From assembly GCA_020353135.1 (NCBI GenBank), contig CP070688.1:3051047-3072107 (forward strand): DNA of 21,061 bases. The letters are read 5' to 3'. Both the position numbers and the translations under genes were made by a program. Numbering within the stretch: the first letter of the stretch is position 1; the number at the start of each line of letters is the position of its first letter. Source of the DNA: Chloroflexota bacterium. GTDB taxonomy: Bacteria; Chloroflexota; Anaerolineae; Promineifilales; Promineifilaceae. The notes beneath the pieces are model-generated. The model saw nothing but the letters and a program-made list of their open reading frames with translations, made no database searches and was not told the origin of the DNA. This document shows, piece after piece, positions 1 through 7,183 of this stretch.

Positions 1-10
1 AACTACCTGT

Positions 11-40
11 ATTATACGTCTGAATGTAGCGCCGTGTAAA
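11..40 (-). promoter_or_regulatory. Candidate sigma70-type promoter reading left out of the window
   Basis: Read on the minus strand there is a TTTACA (-35, one mismatch to TTGACA), an 18-nt spacer and a perfect TATAAT (-10). Transcription would begin near position 4 and run out of the left edge, so a leftward gene probably starts just outside the window, divergent from the TrmB-type regulator. The match is seen directly; promoter activity is inferred. Confidence 0.55.
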
Positions 41-232
41 GAGTTTGGTCATCAGGATTATTGATTCTTTCAGCCAACCATCCGTCCGGTAATACTTCGT
101 CTGATAAGATCGGTCAATCCGGCCGAATCGAGATAAGATAGGGGTCGGCTTGGACAAGTCAGAGACAGTACGCCGTAGCGCATCAGTGAGATTCAGATTC
201 CCAATGCGACATAGTCGGCAGAGGAAGACCAA

Positions 233-1021
233 GTGGATTTACTCGACCAATTGACGCGGATCGGTTTCACTGAGTACGAAGCCAAGGTTTATGTGGCTCT
301 TCTGCGTCAAAATCCAGCTACAGGTTACCAGCTCAGCAAGAGTTCCGGCGTGCCCCGTTCTATGGTCTACGAAACCTTGAGTCGCTTACACGGCCGCGGG
401 CTTGTCCTGGAAACTGTCGAGGGTCGAGCGACGCTTTATCGGCCCTTGCCGCCTCAAACGTTTCTAGATCAACATCAAAGTGACCATGAACGATTGGTCG
501 GCGCCCTTCGCCTGGGGCTGGAGGAGTTGTACAGTCATGCCGGCGATGACCGGGTGTGGTCGGTTCGCGGCCGGCAGTCCGCCTTGTCGTATGGGTCGCA
601 ATTGATTCGCCAGGCGGATTCGGCCGTGTTCCTGGTGTTGACCGACGAAGACCTGCAGGTCTTGCGAGACGAGATCGTCTCACTCTGCCATCGCGGCTTG
701 GACGCGAATGTGTTGCTGACCGGCCAGGGAAAGCTGGAGTGCGGTCGGGTAGCCCACCACCCACCTTTGGAAAGCGAACTTCAGGGATTAACCGGCCTGT
801 TACTGGTGGCCGTAGAGAACGGCGAGGTCCTCATCGCCAGCACGAGCGTGCAGCATGAGATGCGAGCCACTATCACAAGCAATCCTGACCTGGTGTTGAT
901 AGCCCGACAGTTCGTCTGGATGGAGTTGTTCACCCAGCGCATCTATACCAGACTAGGGCCAGAATTGCTGGCCAAACTTGACGACGAGGACAGGAAGATC
1001 TTCGAGAGCCTGGCCATTTAA
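233..1021 (+). CDS. TrmB-family transcriptional regulator
   Basis: A 262-residue protein with an N-terminal winged helix-turn-helix (about residues 3-75; the LTRIGFTEYEAKVY start and the GVPRSMVYETLSRL recognition-helix region are typical of TrmB proteins) and a C-terminal effector-type domain (about 105-260) related to the phospholipase-D-like sensor half of this family. TrmB proteins are sugar- or metabolite-responsive DNA-binding regulators, but the ligand cannot be read from the sequence. The start is a GTG preceded by a GAGGAAG Shine-Dalgarno. The stop is followed 18 nt later by the next gene, so the two are probably co-transcribed. No sugar transporter or sugar enzyme lies beside it, so it may control its small partner, the divergent gene off the left edge, or distant loci. 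Family assignment is strong; the target is unknown. Confidence 0.9.
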   Translation: MDLLDQLTRIGFTEYEAKVYVALLRQNPATGYQLSKSSGVPRSMVYETLSRLHGRGLVLETVEGRATLYRPLPPQTFLDQHQSDHERLVGALRLGLEELYSHAGDDRVWSVRGRQSALSYGSQLIRQADSAVFLVLTDEDLQVLRDEIVSLCHRGLDANVLLTGQGKLECGRVAHHPPLESELQGLTGLLLVAVENGEVLIASTSVQHEMRATITSNPDLVLIARQFVWMELFTQRIYTRLGPELLAKLDDEDRKIFESLAI

Positions 1022-1039
1022 TAGATAAGGAGGAGAAGG

Positions 1040-1519
1040 ATGAGTAGCCAGAAAGACTATAGCGGAGAAGAGTGGCAGGCGGTCGTCACGGCGCCGTTAT
1101 CGGCCGGCATGTTGGTGATTACTTCAGACCCGGCCGTTTTCGGCTCCATGAAAGAGTCGGCCGTCATCGCGACGACGATTAATGAATATGGTCAATCATC
1201 GGAGACAGAGCTAATTCGCGAGATCGGCCGGGCGATGACGGGTAATGATAAGCCCCAGATGCCTGAATTGCCAACCAAGGAAGGCCCCAAGGCCGTCATG
1301 AAGGAATTGGTGAAGAAATGTCACGGCGCGGCTCGGATTGTGGAAGGCAAGTCGCCGGAAGAGGTCGAGGCGTTCAACGCATATTTGATAGACATCGCCA
1401 AGAAGACGGCCGAAGCGTCCAGGGAAGGAGGCTTCCTCGGCATAGGCGCCACCCGCGTCAGCGCTCAAGAGAAAGCGGCCATAGATCAACTCGCGGATGC
1501 TCTGGGCGTGACTTCGTAG
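1040..1519 (+). CDS. Conserved-looking hypothetical protein, 159 aa
   Basis: I do not recognise a named family with certainty. The 159-residue protein is soluble (no signal peptide or membrane segment) and looks mostly helical. It has an N-terminal hydrophobic helix-like stretch (EEWQAVVTAPLSAGMLVI, residues 10-27), a Lys/Glu-rich middle, and a C-terminal glycine-containing motif GGFLGIGATRVS (131-142) followed by a helix ending ALGVTS. The GFLGIG.TRVS...EKAAI pattern gives the impression of a conserved family, but I cannot name it. The start is well supported: AAGGAGGAGAAGG lies directly upstream, one of the strongest ribosome sites in the window. It follows the TrmB-type regulator by 18 nt and is likely in the same transcript. 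It converges on the phosphoesterase gene ending at 1613. Confidence 0.8.
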   Translation: MSSQKDYSGEEWQAVVTAPLSAGMLVITSDPAVFGSMKESAVIATTINEYGQSSETELIREIGRAMTGNDKPQMPELPTKEGPKAVMKELVKKCHGAARIVEGKSPEEVEAFNAYLIDIAKKTAEASREGGFLGIGATRVSAQEKAAIDQLADALGVTS

Positions 1520-1612
1520 GTAAGGCTAGCCCAGGGCAAGGAGCGACCAAGCTTCAAAGCGGCGCATGGAGAGAAGTCGAAAAGCCGTCTGCCTGCTTTG
1601 CGCCGGACGATC

Positions 1613-2746
1613 TCAACAGACGCCGAATACATCCTCTAACGAAGCCCGGGCCAACACTTCCCTTCGCGCCTCTATGTCGCCCTTGTTCCAGCGGACAAGC
1701 CGGATTTCGCCGGCTACCAACTCGATGCCGGTGATGCTTCCGTCTGGGTAGCAACAGCAGCCAGTATTGTAGTAGCTCGGCTTGAGCGGCTGGCTAACCT
1801 TCTCCAGGGCGAATTGCCCCTTCATCGCCCGCTTGACCCAGGCAAGTTCTTCCTCGAGCTCGTCAAGAACGCGCTTAAGCGCCTCATCGGCCGGCGCGAT
1901 TTTTAGCATTGCCCGGGCAGCGACGATCTCCGCTTGTAGCTGCTTGTCGTCGACCACGGACTCAAACACCGGTCGGTGGGTATGACCGGCGATGAGAATC
2001 ATGTTATCTTGTTGGGCCGACCAGCTATACATGGCGATGTTGTGACTCTGACGCAGGCGCCAATTGGTCGCCGGCGTATTGGATGGGATTCTTGTCAGTC
2101 GCTGAAACGGCCGCCAGAGATACCTGACCATTGTCCGGGAAAAGTCGGCGAAGTAGTCGCTCTTCAGCGTGCCTTGATGACCATGGACAAGTACAAGCTT
2201 GCCTAGCCGCTTATCGCCGTTCCTCAGGGTGACCAGCAAGCCTTCCCGGACGTTCAGGGGTGCGCCGCCGTAGACAGACGCCAGGTACCGTTCAACCTGC
2301 TGCTGGTAGCGCCAATTATCGTCGTGATTGCCCCAAATCCTTTGATATCGTCCCTCGGCGTGGAATTGAGCTTCCAGCGCGAATGTATCAGGATAGGCTT
2401 GTATAACCGGCTGCGGACGCTCTTCCCAAAGTTCCTCTACATCACCCAACGTCAGCAATGTATAGCCCATGCGATTGTAGTAGGCGATGGCCCGATTATA
2501 GGTTAGTTCGGCGGCGAAAAAATCATCGGCCCCGTCCCGAGATCCCTTATGCTGATCCGAGAAGACGACGAATTGATCGCTTTGGATGTCGACCTGCAAA
2601 ATGTCGCCAGCAGCCACAATCCGGGCAAGCGCCGCATCCATTGCTTTGGCGACCCGGGCGTGATCGATTTCTTTCAACGTGGGCAACCTGCCATATCTGT
2701 CCAGAAAGGGATCAAGGTAGCGCCCTTTGGGTTTCTGATCGCTCAT
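1613..2746 (-). CDS. Calcineurin-like metallophosphoesterase with C-terminal helical insert
   Basis: A 377-residue member of the calcineurin-like phosphoesterase superfamily. All metal-binding motifs are visible in order: FSDQHKG (D64, H66), GDVEELWE (D102), GNHDDN (N140, H141), VHGHQG (188-190) and AGHTHRP (H255, H257), so a di-metal hydrolase is expected. Substrate is unclear; the spacing is somewhat like UDP-2,3-diacylglucosamine hydrolases (LpxH-like) but the protein is longer. Between the last histidines and a Cys cluster (YYNTGCCCYP, about 326-334) lies a roughly 55-residue charged, probably helical insert (265-315) that is not part of the core fold. There is no signal peptide. The ATG at 2746 has AGAGG about 7 nt upstream. 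It is a single minus-strand gene, convergent with the 159-aa gene. Confidence 0.88.
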   Translation of the reverse strand: MSDQKPKGRYLDPFLDRYGRLPTLKEIDHARVAKAMDAALARIVAAGDILQVDIQSDQFVVFSDQHKGSRDGADDFFAAELTYNRAIAYYNRMGYTLLTLGDVEELWEERPQPVIQAYPDTFALEAQFHAEGRYQRIWGNHDDNWRYQQQVERYLASVYGGAPLNVREGLLVTLRNGDKRLGKLVLVHGHQGTLKSDYFADFSRTMVRYLWRPFQRLTRIPSNTPATNWRLRQSHNIAMYSWSAQQDNMILIAGHTHRPVFESVVDDKQLQAEIVAARAMLKIAPADEALKRVLDELEEELAWVKRAMKGQFALEKVSQPLKPSYYNTGCCCYPDGSITGIELVAGEIRLVRWNKGDIEARREVLARASLEDVFGVC

Positions 2747-3067
2747 CCTTCAGCCTCTGCTTAGGGGTCGCTTCTTTGTCCTGACGATAGTGCTGCACGA
2801 TATCCTATCTGAGAGGTTCCGCTTGTTGGCGTTTGATTGACATAAGGCTATTCACCGACGGGATGACATGATTCTACAGTAAAATCGTGCGGTAAACCCA
2901 TTCGGCCGGCTTTTATTAGCGAAACTATCGATCTGTAAAGCGGTTGACGGCGCGATTGTGCTCAGCTTAGCGATCAGAACGCAATGGAGTTGGCAGAGCT
3001 GTGGTTTTCAGCATGGTAAAGTAATGGTGGTGAAGAAGAGATCCTACTTATGTGTATGGAGGCCAAC
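2747..3067. other. Intergenic spacer without a supported gene
   Basis: About 320 nt between the start of the minus-strand phosphoesterase and the possible small plus-strand ORF. It holds isolated TTGACA (2837-2842) and TTGACG (2944-2949) hexamers on the plus strand, but neither has a convincing -10 at 16-18 nt. It must contain the promoter for the phosphoesterase on the minus strand, but I could not pick one. No RNA gene was recognised. Confidence 0.5.
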
Positions 3068-3301
3068 ATGAAGGATCACAAGCAGGACGTCACCGTTTAC
3101 GTGAGGCGTGATCGATTTTCGCGGGCCACCGGATGGATGGCGGCCAATGTTGGCCGCCCTAGTGCGGCGCTCTTGTCGAGCTTTTCGGCGCGAGCATCCC
3201 ATCGAGCCGTCGTATATTACAGGCGGTCCAGCACCCGGCTGGCAGGACTTGTGTTAAACAGGTTGGATGGCTTATTCAATTCGGTGCCTGGACGTACCTA
3301 G
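3068..3301 (+). CDS. Possible small basic protein, 77 aa
   Basis: An open frame of 77 codons beginning at an ATG with a near-ideal GGAGG (3058-3062) five bases upstream; an earlier in-frame ATG at 3050 has a poorer site. The predicted protein is strongly basic (many Arg, few acidic residues after the first ten), with MKDHKQDVTVYVRRDRFSR at its start and no signal peptide or known motif. A 20-bp near-perfect palindrome (3139-3158) sits inside it, and two further hairpins follow its stop. The strong ribosome site favours a real gene. The odd composition and hairpin-rich setting leave open that this is a non-coding RNA or spacer. I assign no function. Confidence 0.35.
   Translation: MKDHKQDVTVYVRRDRFSRATGWMAANVGRPSAALLSSFSARASHRAVVYYRRSSTRLAGLVLNRLDGLFNSVPGRT
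3139..3158. repeat. Near-perfect palindrome GGCGGCCAA-TG-TTGGCCGCC
   Basis: Two 9-bp arms separated by only two bases. In RNA it would form a very stable hairpin on either strand. It lies inside the possible 77-aa ORF and is not followed by a T-run, so it does not look like an intrinsic terminator. Two more GGCC-based stems follow within 220 bp. Confidence 0.6.
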
Positions 3302-3378
3302 TTGGCCGGCCAGTTCGGCCAAAAGACAACACACAAAGAGAACGCCGGCCATCCGCCGATAGGGCTTTGGCGGCCGGC
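3302..3378. repeat. Two GGCC-rich hairpins in tandem
   Basis: First stem: TTGGCCG (3302-3308) with CGGCCAA (3316-3322), 7-nt loop, followed by AAAA. Second stem: GCCGGCC (3344-3350) with GGCCGGC (3372-3378), 21-nt loop. The first begins immediately after the stop of the possible small ORF and could end its transcript on the minus-strand reading (A-run becomes U-run upstream) or block RNA decay. Neither has a plus-strand T-tract, so a classical terminator call is not justified. Confidence 0.4.
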
Positions 3379-3416
3379 CTTCTGACCGGGGCGAGCCGCT
3401 CACACAGGAACGATTG

Positions 3417-3445
3417 TTGACGACACCATGGCTGGGGTGAAAAAT
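3417..3445 (+). promoter_or_regulatory. Weak candidate promoter for the Mre11/SbcD-like gene
   Basis: TTGACG (3417-3422), a 17-nt spacer and AAAAAT (3440-3445, 4 of 6 to TATAAT), about 70 nt before the GTG at 3519. The -10 is poor, so this is only a candidate. Confidence 0.25.
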
Positions 3446-3518
3446 GCTGTTGCAGCAGCTTTCGACAAGTGAGCGCTGCCGCCGGAGTCAATCCTATGCC
3501 ATGTGGTAAACGTCACAA

Positions 3519-4559
3519 GTGAGCCCCGGGACGGAAAGGGCCAAGACTATACGCATTTTGCTGCTGGCTGACACACATTTAGGCTTTGACTCCCCGCAGC
3601 ATCCGCGTGTACGCATGCGCCGTCGCGGTCCTGATTTCTTTGCCAACTTCAAGCGCGCGTTGAGGCCGGCTATGCGCGGTGAAATAGACCTTGTAGTTCA
3701 CGCCGGAGACTTGTTCTTCCGCAGCAAAGTGCCGGCTGCGCTGCTCGATCAGGCCCTCACTCCCTTGGCCCAAGTAGCTCAAAGCAGCATACCCGTATTC
3801 TTGGTTCCCGGCAATCATGAGCGATCGCGCATTCCGCTTCACCTGGCGACCGCGACGCCAAATCTGCACATCTTCCACCGGCCGGGCACCGTCGTCCTGA
3901 ACTTGGCAGGAACGAAGATAAGTGTTTCCGGATTTCCCTTTGCTCGTCACGTTGGCGAAAGGTTCGATCAGCTCTTGGGCGAATGCGAGTATTCGGCCGT
4001 GGAAGCCGAATTCCGGCTGCTGTGCCTGCATCAAAGCGTGGAGGGGGCGAAGGTAGGTGTGCAAGGCTATACCTTTCGAAGAGGACCAGAGGTGATTAGT
4101 GGTCAGGACATTCCCGTCGCCTTTCACCTTGTCTTGGCCGGTCATATCCATCGTAACCAGCTACTCACACAGGACCTGGCCGGCCGGCCATTGCCGGCGC
4201 CGGTAGTTTATCCGGGCGCTATCGAGCGAACTTCATTCGCCGAGCGGGAAGAGACCAAACACTATGCCAGGGTCGATTTGACTAGAGTGGGAAATGGGAC
4301 AGGGGTTAGGGTAGAGGTAGAGTTCGTGCCCTTGCCTACCAGACCGATGGTCGATCTAAGAATTGATGGCGGAGGTCTCGACGCCGACGGACTGATGGAT
4401 CAATTGAGTAAGGAGCTCGGTGCCCTGGATCCCCACGCGATTGTCAGGGTCAACTTCGCCAGCACGCTGGATCCCAAACTTATACCGTTGGTGAGTTCGG
4501 CCGCGCTACGGTCACTTGCCCCGGCGACCATGAATGTCTCGCTTGCCGGCCGGACTTGA
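3519..4559 (+). CDS. Mre11/SbcD-like DNA nuclease (metallophosphoesterase)
   Basis: A 346-residue protein of the Mre11/SbcD branch of calcineurin-like phosphoesterases. Motifs in order: LADTHLG (D18, H20), HAGDLFFRSK (D64), VPGNHERS (N99, H100, E101), LCLHQ (H171), AGHIHRNQ (H209, H211) and the family-typical YPGAIERTSFAE (231-242). Such enzymes are Mn-dependent single-strand endonucleases/3'-5' exonucleases acting on DNA ends, normally with a Rad50/SbcC ATPase. The C-terminal third (250-346) is a separate, shorter capping-type domain. No SbcC/Rad50 gene is adjacent on either side, so the ATPase must lie elsewhere or the protein acts alone (YhaO-like). The GTG start has no obvious Shine-Dalgarno and the true start may be a few codons later, before RILLLADTH. 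Confidence 0.87.
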   Translation: MSPGTERAKTIRILLLADTHLGFDSPQHPRVRMRRRGPDFFANFKRALRPAMRGEIDLVVHAGDLFFRSKVPAALLDQALTPLAQVAQSSIPVFLVPGNHERSRIPLHLATATPNLHIFHRPGTVVLNLAGTKISVSGFPFARHVGERFDQLLGECEYSAVEAEFRLLCLHQSVEGAKVGVQGYTFRRGPEVISGQDIPVAFHLVLAGHIHRNQLLTQDLAGRPLPAPVVYPGAIERTSFAEREETKHYARVDLTRVGNGTGVRVEVEFVPLPTRPMVDLRIDGGGLDADGLMDQLSKELGALDPHAIVRVNFASTLDPKLIPLVSSAALRSLAPATMNVSLAGRT

Positions 4560-4599
4560 AGCTGAGGACGCTGTTTCGCCCCATCGGACGTCAAGGAAT

Positions 4600-5433
4600 C
4601 TAGTCTCGTGGAAGTCCTGAAGCTGAGCCTCGGTACTCTTCCAGGTCGCCGAGTTCTCGGCCGCGGCTGAAGGGTGCAGAGACAAAACGACCGGCCAATT
4701 TGCGCCGCGTGAGCCAGGCGATTCGCGCACCGTGTTTGTCGTTCTCCAGAACCTTGCGAGCAAGCCAAGGCGTGACGGTGGCGACGTCATCCATGATGAC
4801 GCCGAGAGCACGCTTTGACTGCTGCCATAGCTCGGGTTGGCCTGCGAACTGCTCGATCACAAGATCGGTCGGTACCATTCCCGGACTGAGAGAGCCGACC
4901 ACGATCGGCGTATTTTGTGTCTCCAATATCAAAGCGTCGGTGAAGTATCGAATGGCCGCCTTTGTCGTGCCGTACGCAGTCATGCCCTCTCTTTTGCGGC
5001 CGGTGCTGCCCATTCCCTCCATGTTATAAAGAGCTCCGTAGCCCTGGCTTAACATCCCCTGAATGGCTACGCGCGCGCCAAACATTGAACCCAGCAGGTT
5101 CGTAGCGACGACGCTGCTCGTTTCCTCAGGAGCCACTTCCCAGAACTCCCTTAGAGGACTAGCAATACCCGCGTTATTGATCCAGATGTCGACCCTTTCA
5201 AAGCGCTTTATCGACTTGGTCCAAAGATCCTGGACCTGGGCGGGCTCTGCTACATCACACGCCCAGCCAAGGATTAGCTCCGTTTCGTGTCGATCCTGCA
5301 AAACAGTCGTCGCCGACTCAACGCCGGCCCGCGTTCGGCCGCTTATCACGACGCTGCATCCCATTTCGAGAAATGAATCGGCCAGACCAAAACCTATCCC
5401 ACGTGTACTGCCGGTTATTACCACAACTTTCAT
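4600..5433 (-). CDS. Short-chain dehydrogenase/reductase, chlorophyll b reductase (NOL/NYC1)-like
   Basis: A classical SDR of 277 residues from the ATG at 5433 (numbering from that Met). The Rossmann NAD(P) motif TGSTRGIG is at 7-14, NNAG at 86-89, the catalytic Tyr/Lys in YGTTK (Y154, K158) and the post-catalytic SPGMVPTD at 183-190. The stretch NMEGMGSTG before the active site and ETQNTPIVVGSLSPGMVPTD after it recall the plant NOL/NYC1 chlorophyll(ide) b reductases and their uncharacterised bacterial relatives; this is a memory-based resemblance, and the substrate is unknown. An in-frame ATG at 5463 would overlap the upstream gene. The 5433 ATG leaves a 7-nt gap after that gene's stop and has GGGAG about 11 nt upstream, so I prefer it. 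Co-transcription with the small Cys-rich protein upstream is likely. Confidence 0.85.
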   Translation of the reverse strand: MKVVVITGSTRGIGFGLADSFLEMGCSVVISGRTRAGVESATTVLQDRHETELILGWACDVAEPAQVQDLWTKSIKRFERVDIWINNAGIASPLREFWEVAPEETSSVVATNLLGSMFGARVAIQGMLSQGYGALYNMEGMGSTGRKREGMTAYGTTKAAIRYFTDALILETQNTPIVVGSLSPGMVPTDLVIEQFAGQPELWQQSKRALGVIMDDVATVTPWLARKVLENDKHGARIAWLTRRKLAGRFVSAPFSRGRELGDLEEYRGSASGLPRD

Positions 5434-5440
5434 GGGTCTC

Positions 5441-5704
5441 TCAGCTCCCGCCTGTCCGGTCATCTAGCAGCAATCGCCCCTCTGAGATCCATTCTACGGT
5501 CACACCTTTGCCGCAGCCGCCACAATATGCGATCCATTCCTCTTCCACTGTCTTCTGTTCTACCTGAAGTGGCTTGTCGAGCGAATAGCGACCTTCCTCA
5601 TCAGCCTGGCCGATTTGCTCGTAGCGTGACTGTTCAGTCCAGTTGTGGCTAATCGCAAGAACTGTACTACCGCAATCACAAATGTAAGATGTTTCTTTGC
5701 CCAT
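5441..5704 (-). CDS. Small putative zinc-binding protein, 87 aa
   Basis: An 87-residue acidic protein with a CDCG motif near the N-terminus (residues 9-12) and CGGCGKG later (about 61-67), separated by a Trp- and Glu-containing segment. The CxC...CxxC arrangement suggests a zinc-ribbon-like fold, but I recognise no named family. There is no signal peptide. The stop lies 7 nt before the preferred start of the SDR gene, so the two form a tight operon. The ribosome site is mediocre (GGGAG about 14 nt upstream of the ATG at 5704). It is divergent from the M64 peptidase gene across a 174-nt spacer. A role as partner or metal-dependent regulator of the SDR is only a guess. Confidence 0.7.
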   Translation of the reverse strand: MGKETSYICDCGSTVLAISHNWTEQSRYEQIGQADEEGRYSLDKPLQVEQKTVEEEWIAYCGGCGKGVTVEWISEGRLLLDDRTGGS

Positions 5705-5807
5705 TCTGATATGGTTCTCCCATGGTAAGTAATCGACGGATTAGCGTTTGTATTGAAGTATGTGAATGGCCGCCATTTTCTATCGAATCGGGGAATTCTA
5801 TTAACCC

Positions 5808-5837
5808 ACTTGACAGCCGTTTATAATACATTCAAGT
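5808..5837 (+). promoter_or_regulatory. TATAAT flanked by ACTTGA/TCAAGT inverted repeat, possible operator-promoter
   Basis: A perfect TATAAT lies at 5822-5827, about 50 nt before the M64 start codon. It is bracketed by ACTTGA (5808-5813) and TCAAGT (5832-5837), a 6-bp inverted repeat with an 18-nt spacer, the geometry of a dimeric regulator site over a -10. A TTGACA at 5810-5815 is far too close to be the matching -35, and the proper -35 position (5799-5804, TATTAA) is weak, which fits an activated or regulated promoter. Confidence 0.4.
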
Positions 5838-5878
5838 TAGAACGCAAGCACAGTGATTACAGGATAGGAGGATAAGTC

Positions 5879-7054
5879 ATGTCGATGTTCGGTGTTAATT
5901 GGGGTAAGCCCAGGTTTACGACACTGATGAAGAATGGTCCATCCAGCAATAGGCTGGACGTGGCCATCATGGGTGATGGCTACACGGCCGACCAGCAGGA
6001 GATGTTCAATAGAGATGCCCAGGAGGTCGTCGACGAATTTGCCAAAGTCGAGCCGATGCGCACCTACATCAAGCACTTCAATTTTCACCGGATCAACGTC
6101 ATTTCGGACGAGTCTGGCGCGATAGATCCGCACGTTGATCCGCCGGTTGAACCAAAAACCGCGCTGCGCACCTTTTTTTCACCAGTCGCCGAGCGCAGAT
6201 TGATTGGTCCGGATCCCTGGGTCATGCTGGTCGCCACCAGGTCCGGTGTACCGTGGGACAAGCTGCTGGTGATCGTCAATACCCCGCGGCGCGGCGGCGC
6301 CACCCTCTTGTCGATGACAGTGGGCTATGCCTCCCGTAATTCCAGTGATTTTCCCAGGATCATGATCCATGAAGCCGGGCATATTATCGCCAAGGTGATC
6401 GATGAGTATACCGGTGAACTGCCGGATATCGACTTCGCCAAGGACTGGTCACTGCCGAATATTTTGCCCTGGCCAAACGTGGATACGAACGCCAAGCGGC
6501 CAAAGTGGTGGCGGTGGCTGACGCCTGACGTTGAGCTTCCAACACACGATTCAACGAGCAATCGGAGCAAGGTTGGCGCATTCCAGGGCGCAGCCTACGA
6601 AAACTTCGGCGTTTACCGGCCGCAGAGAACATGTATGATGCGTCGTCATAGTTCAGGTTTCTGTGTCGTGTGCACTGAGCAATGGCTGCGGGCGATCTAT
6701 AAACGTTCGAAGATCGCCGACGGCTTCTTGCCGAGGTTCCAACGGCCGCAGCCACCGCTGGCACGAGACGGCGGTCGACCTGTCACGTTTCGAGCCAAGG
6801 TCGTGCGACGCGAGGGCATCAAGACGACCTGGCGCACGAAGCGCCTGGAGCACAGTACGTGGCGGCAGCGCAAACAAACGACCGATTATGCCGATTTTCG
6901 CGTCCGGCTGCCGGTCAATAAGCTGTTTGGCCGGCCCATACCCACTGCCTGGGCGGTCGAATGTACACTGGAGGACAGCACTGAGCGCATCAGAACGCCC
7001 GCAATCCGCAGATTGGCCAAGCAAAGTCATGTCTGGTACCTCATCGTCTCCTGA
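5879..7054 (+). CDS. M64-family metallopeptidase
   Basis: A 391-residue protein of the peptidase M64 (IgA protease) family. The zinc site HEAGHIIAKVIDEY is at 164-177 (H164, E165, H168, with D175/E176 as the usual downstream acidic pair). Other family traits are the early VAIMGDGYTADQQ (28-40), FNFHRINVISDESG (67-80) and the Cys-containing CMM...FCVVC segment before the C-terminal region (about 250-265). The residues after about 290 form a charged, Arg-rich extension with no recognised domain. Many M64 proteins are exported, but here no signal peptide or membrane segment precedes the domain, so it appears cytosolic or the export route is unusual. The ATG has GGAGG 8 nt upstream. It stands alone, divergent from the SDR operon. 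Substrate unknown. Confidence 0.88.
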   Translation: MSMFGVNWGKPRFTTLMKNGPSSNRLDVAIMGDGYTADQQEMFNRDAQEVVDEFAKVEPMRTYIKHFNFHRINVISDESGAIDPHVDPPVEPKTALRTFFSPVAERRLIGPDPWVMLVATRSGVPWDKLLVIVNTPRRGGATLLSMTVGYASRNSSDFPRIMIHEAGHIIAKVIDEYTGELPDIDFAKDWSLPNILPWPNVDTNAKRPKWWRWLTPDVELPTHDSTSNRSKVGAFQGAAYENFGVYRPQRTCMMRRHSSGFCVVCTEQWLRAIYKRSKIADGFLPRFQRPQPPLARDGGRPVTFRAKVVRREGIKTTWRTKRLEHSTWRQRKQTTDYADFRVRLPVNKLFGRPIPTAWAVECTLEDSTERIRTPAIRRLAKQSHVWYLIVS

Positions 7055-7112
7055 ACCTGGCGGCATATCAGCTTCTTTGTGAATGCTGATTTCGTGTTGG
7101 GGTCGAAGCGGG

Positions 7113-7118
7113 TAAAAT
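7113..7118 (+). promoter_or_regulatory. Weak -10-like TAAAAT upstream of the lipoprotein-aroC operon
   Basis: TAAAAT (5 of 6) about 66 nt before the GTG start of the lipoprotein gene. No acceptable -35 is found at the right distance, so support is low. Confidence 0.2.
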
Positions 7119-7183
7119 GTGTTCTAAACGGTGACTTTGGCGCTGTCCGGCCGATTTGCGCGAGTGTATTTTCGGAGGCTGAT

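Noticed and set aside
2494..2499. Minus-strand TATAAT inside the phosphoesterase gene
   Set aside because: It is in coding sequence with no supporting -35 and no gene start downstream.
5810..5827. TTGACA and TATAAT as a promoter pair before the M64 gene
   Set aside because: The hexamers are only 6 nt apart, far from the 16-18 nt needed; only the -10 is retained as a candidate.
7079..7183. Earlier start for the small lipoprotein
   Set aside because: It would place 35 residues before the signal peptide; the GTG at 7184 has GGAGG at the right distance and gives a standard lipobox at Cys21.
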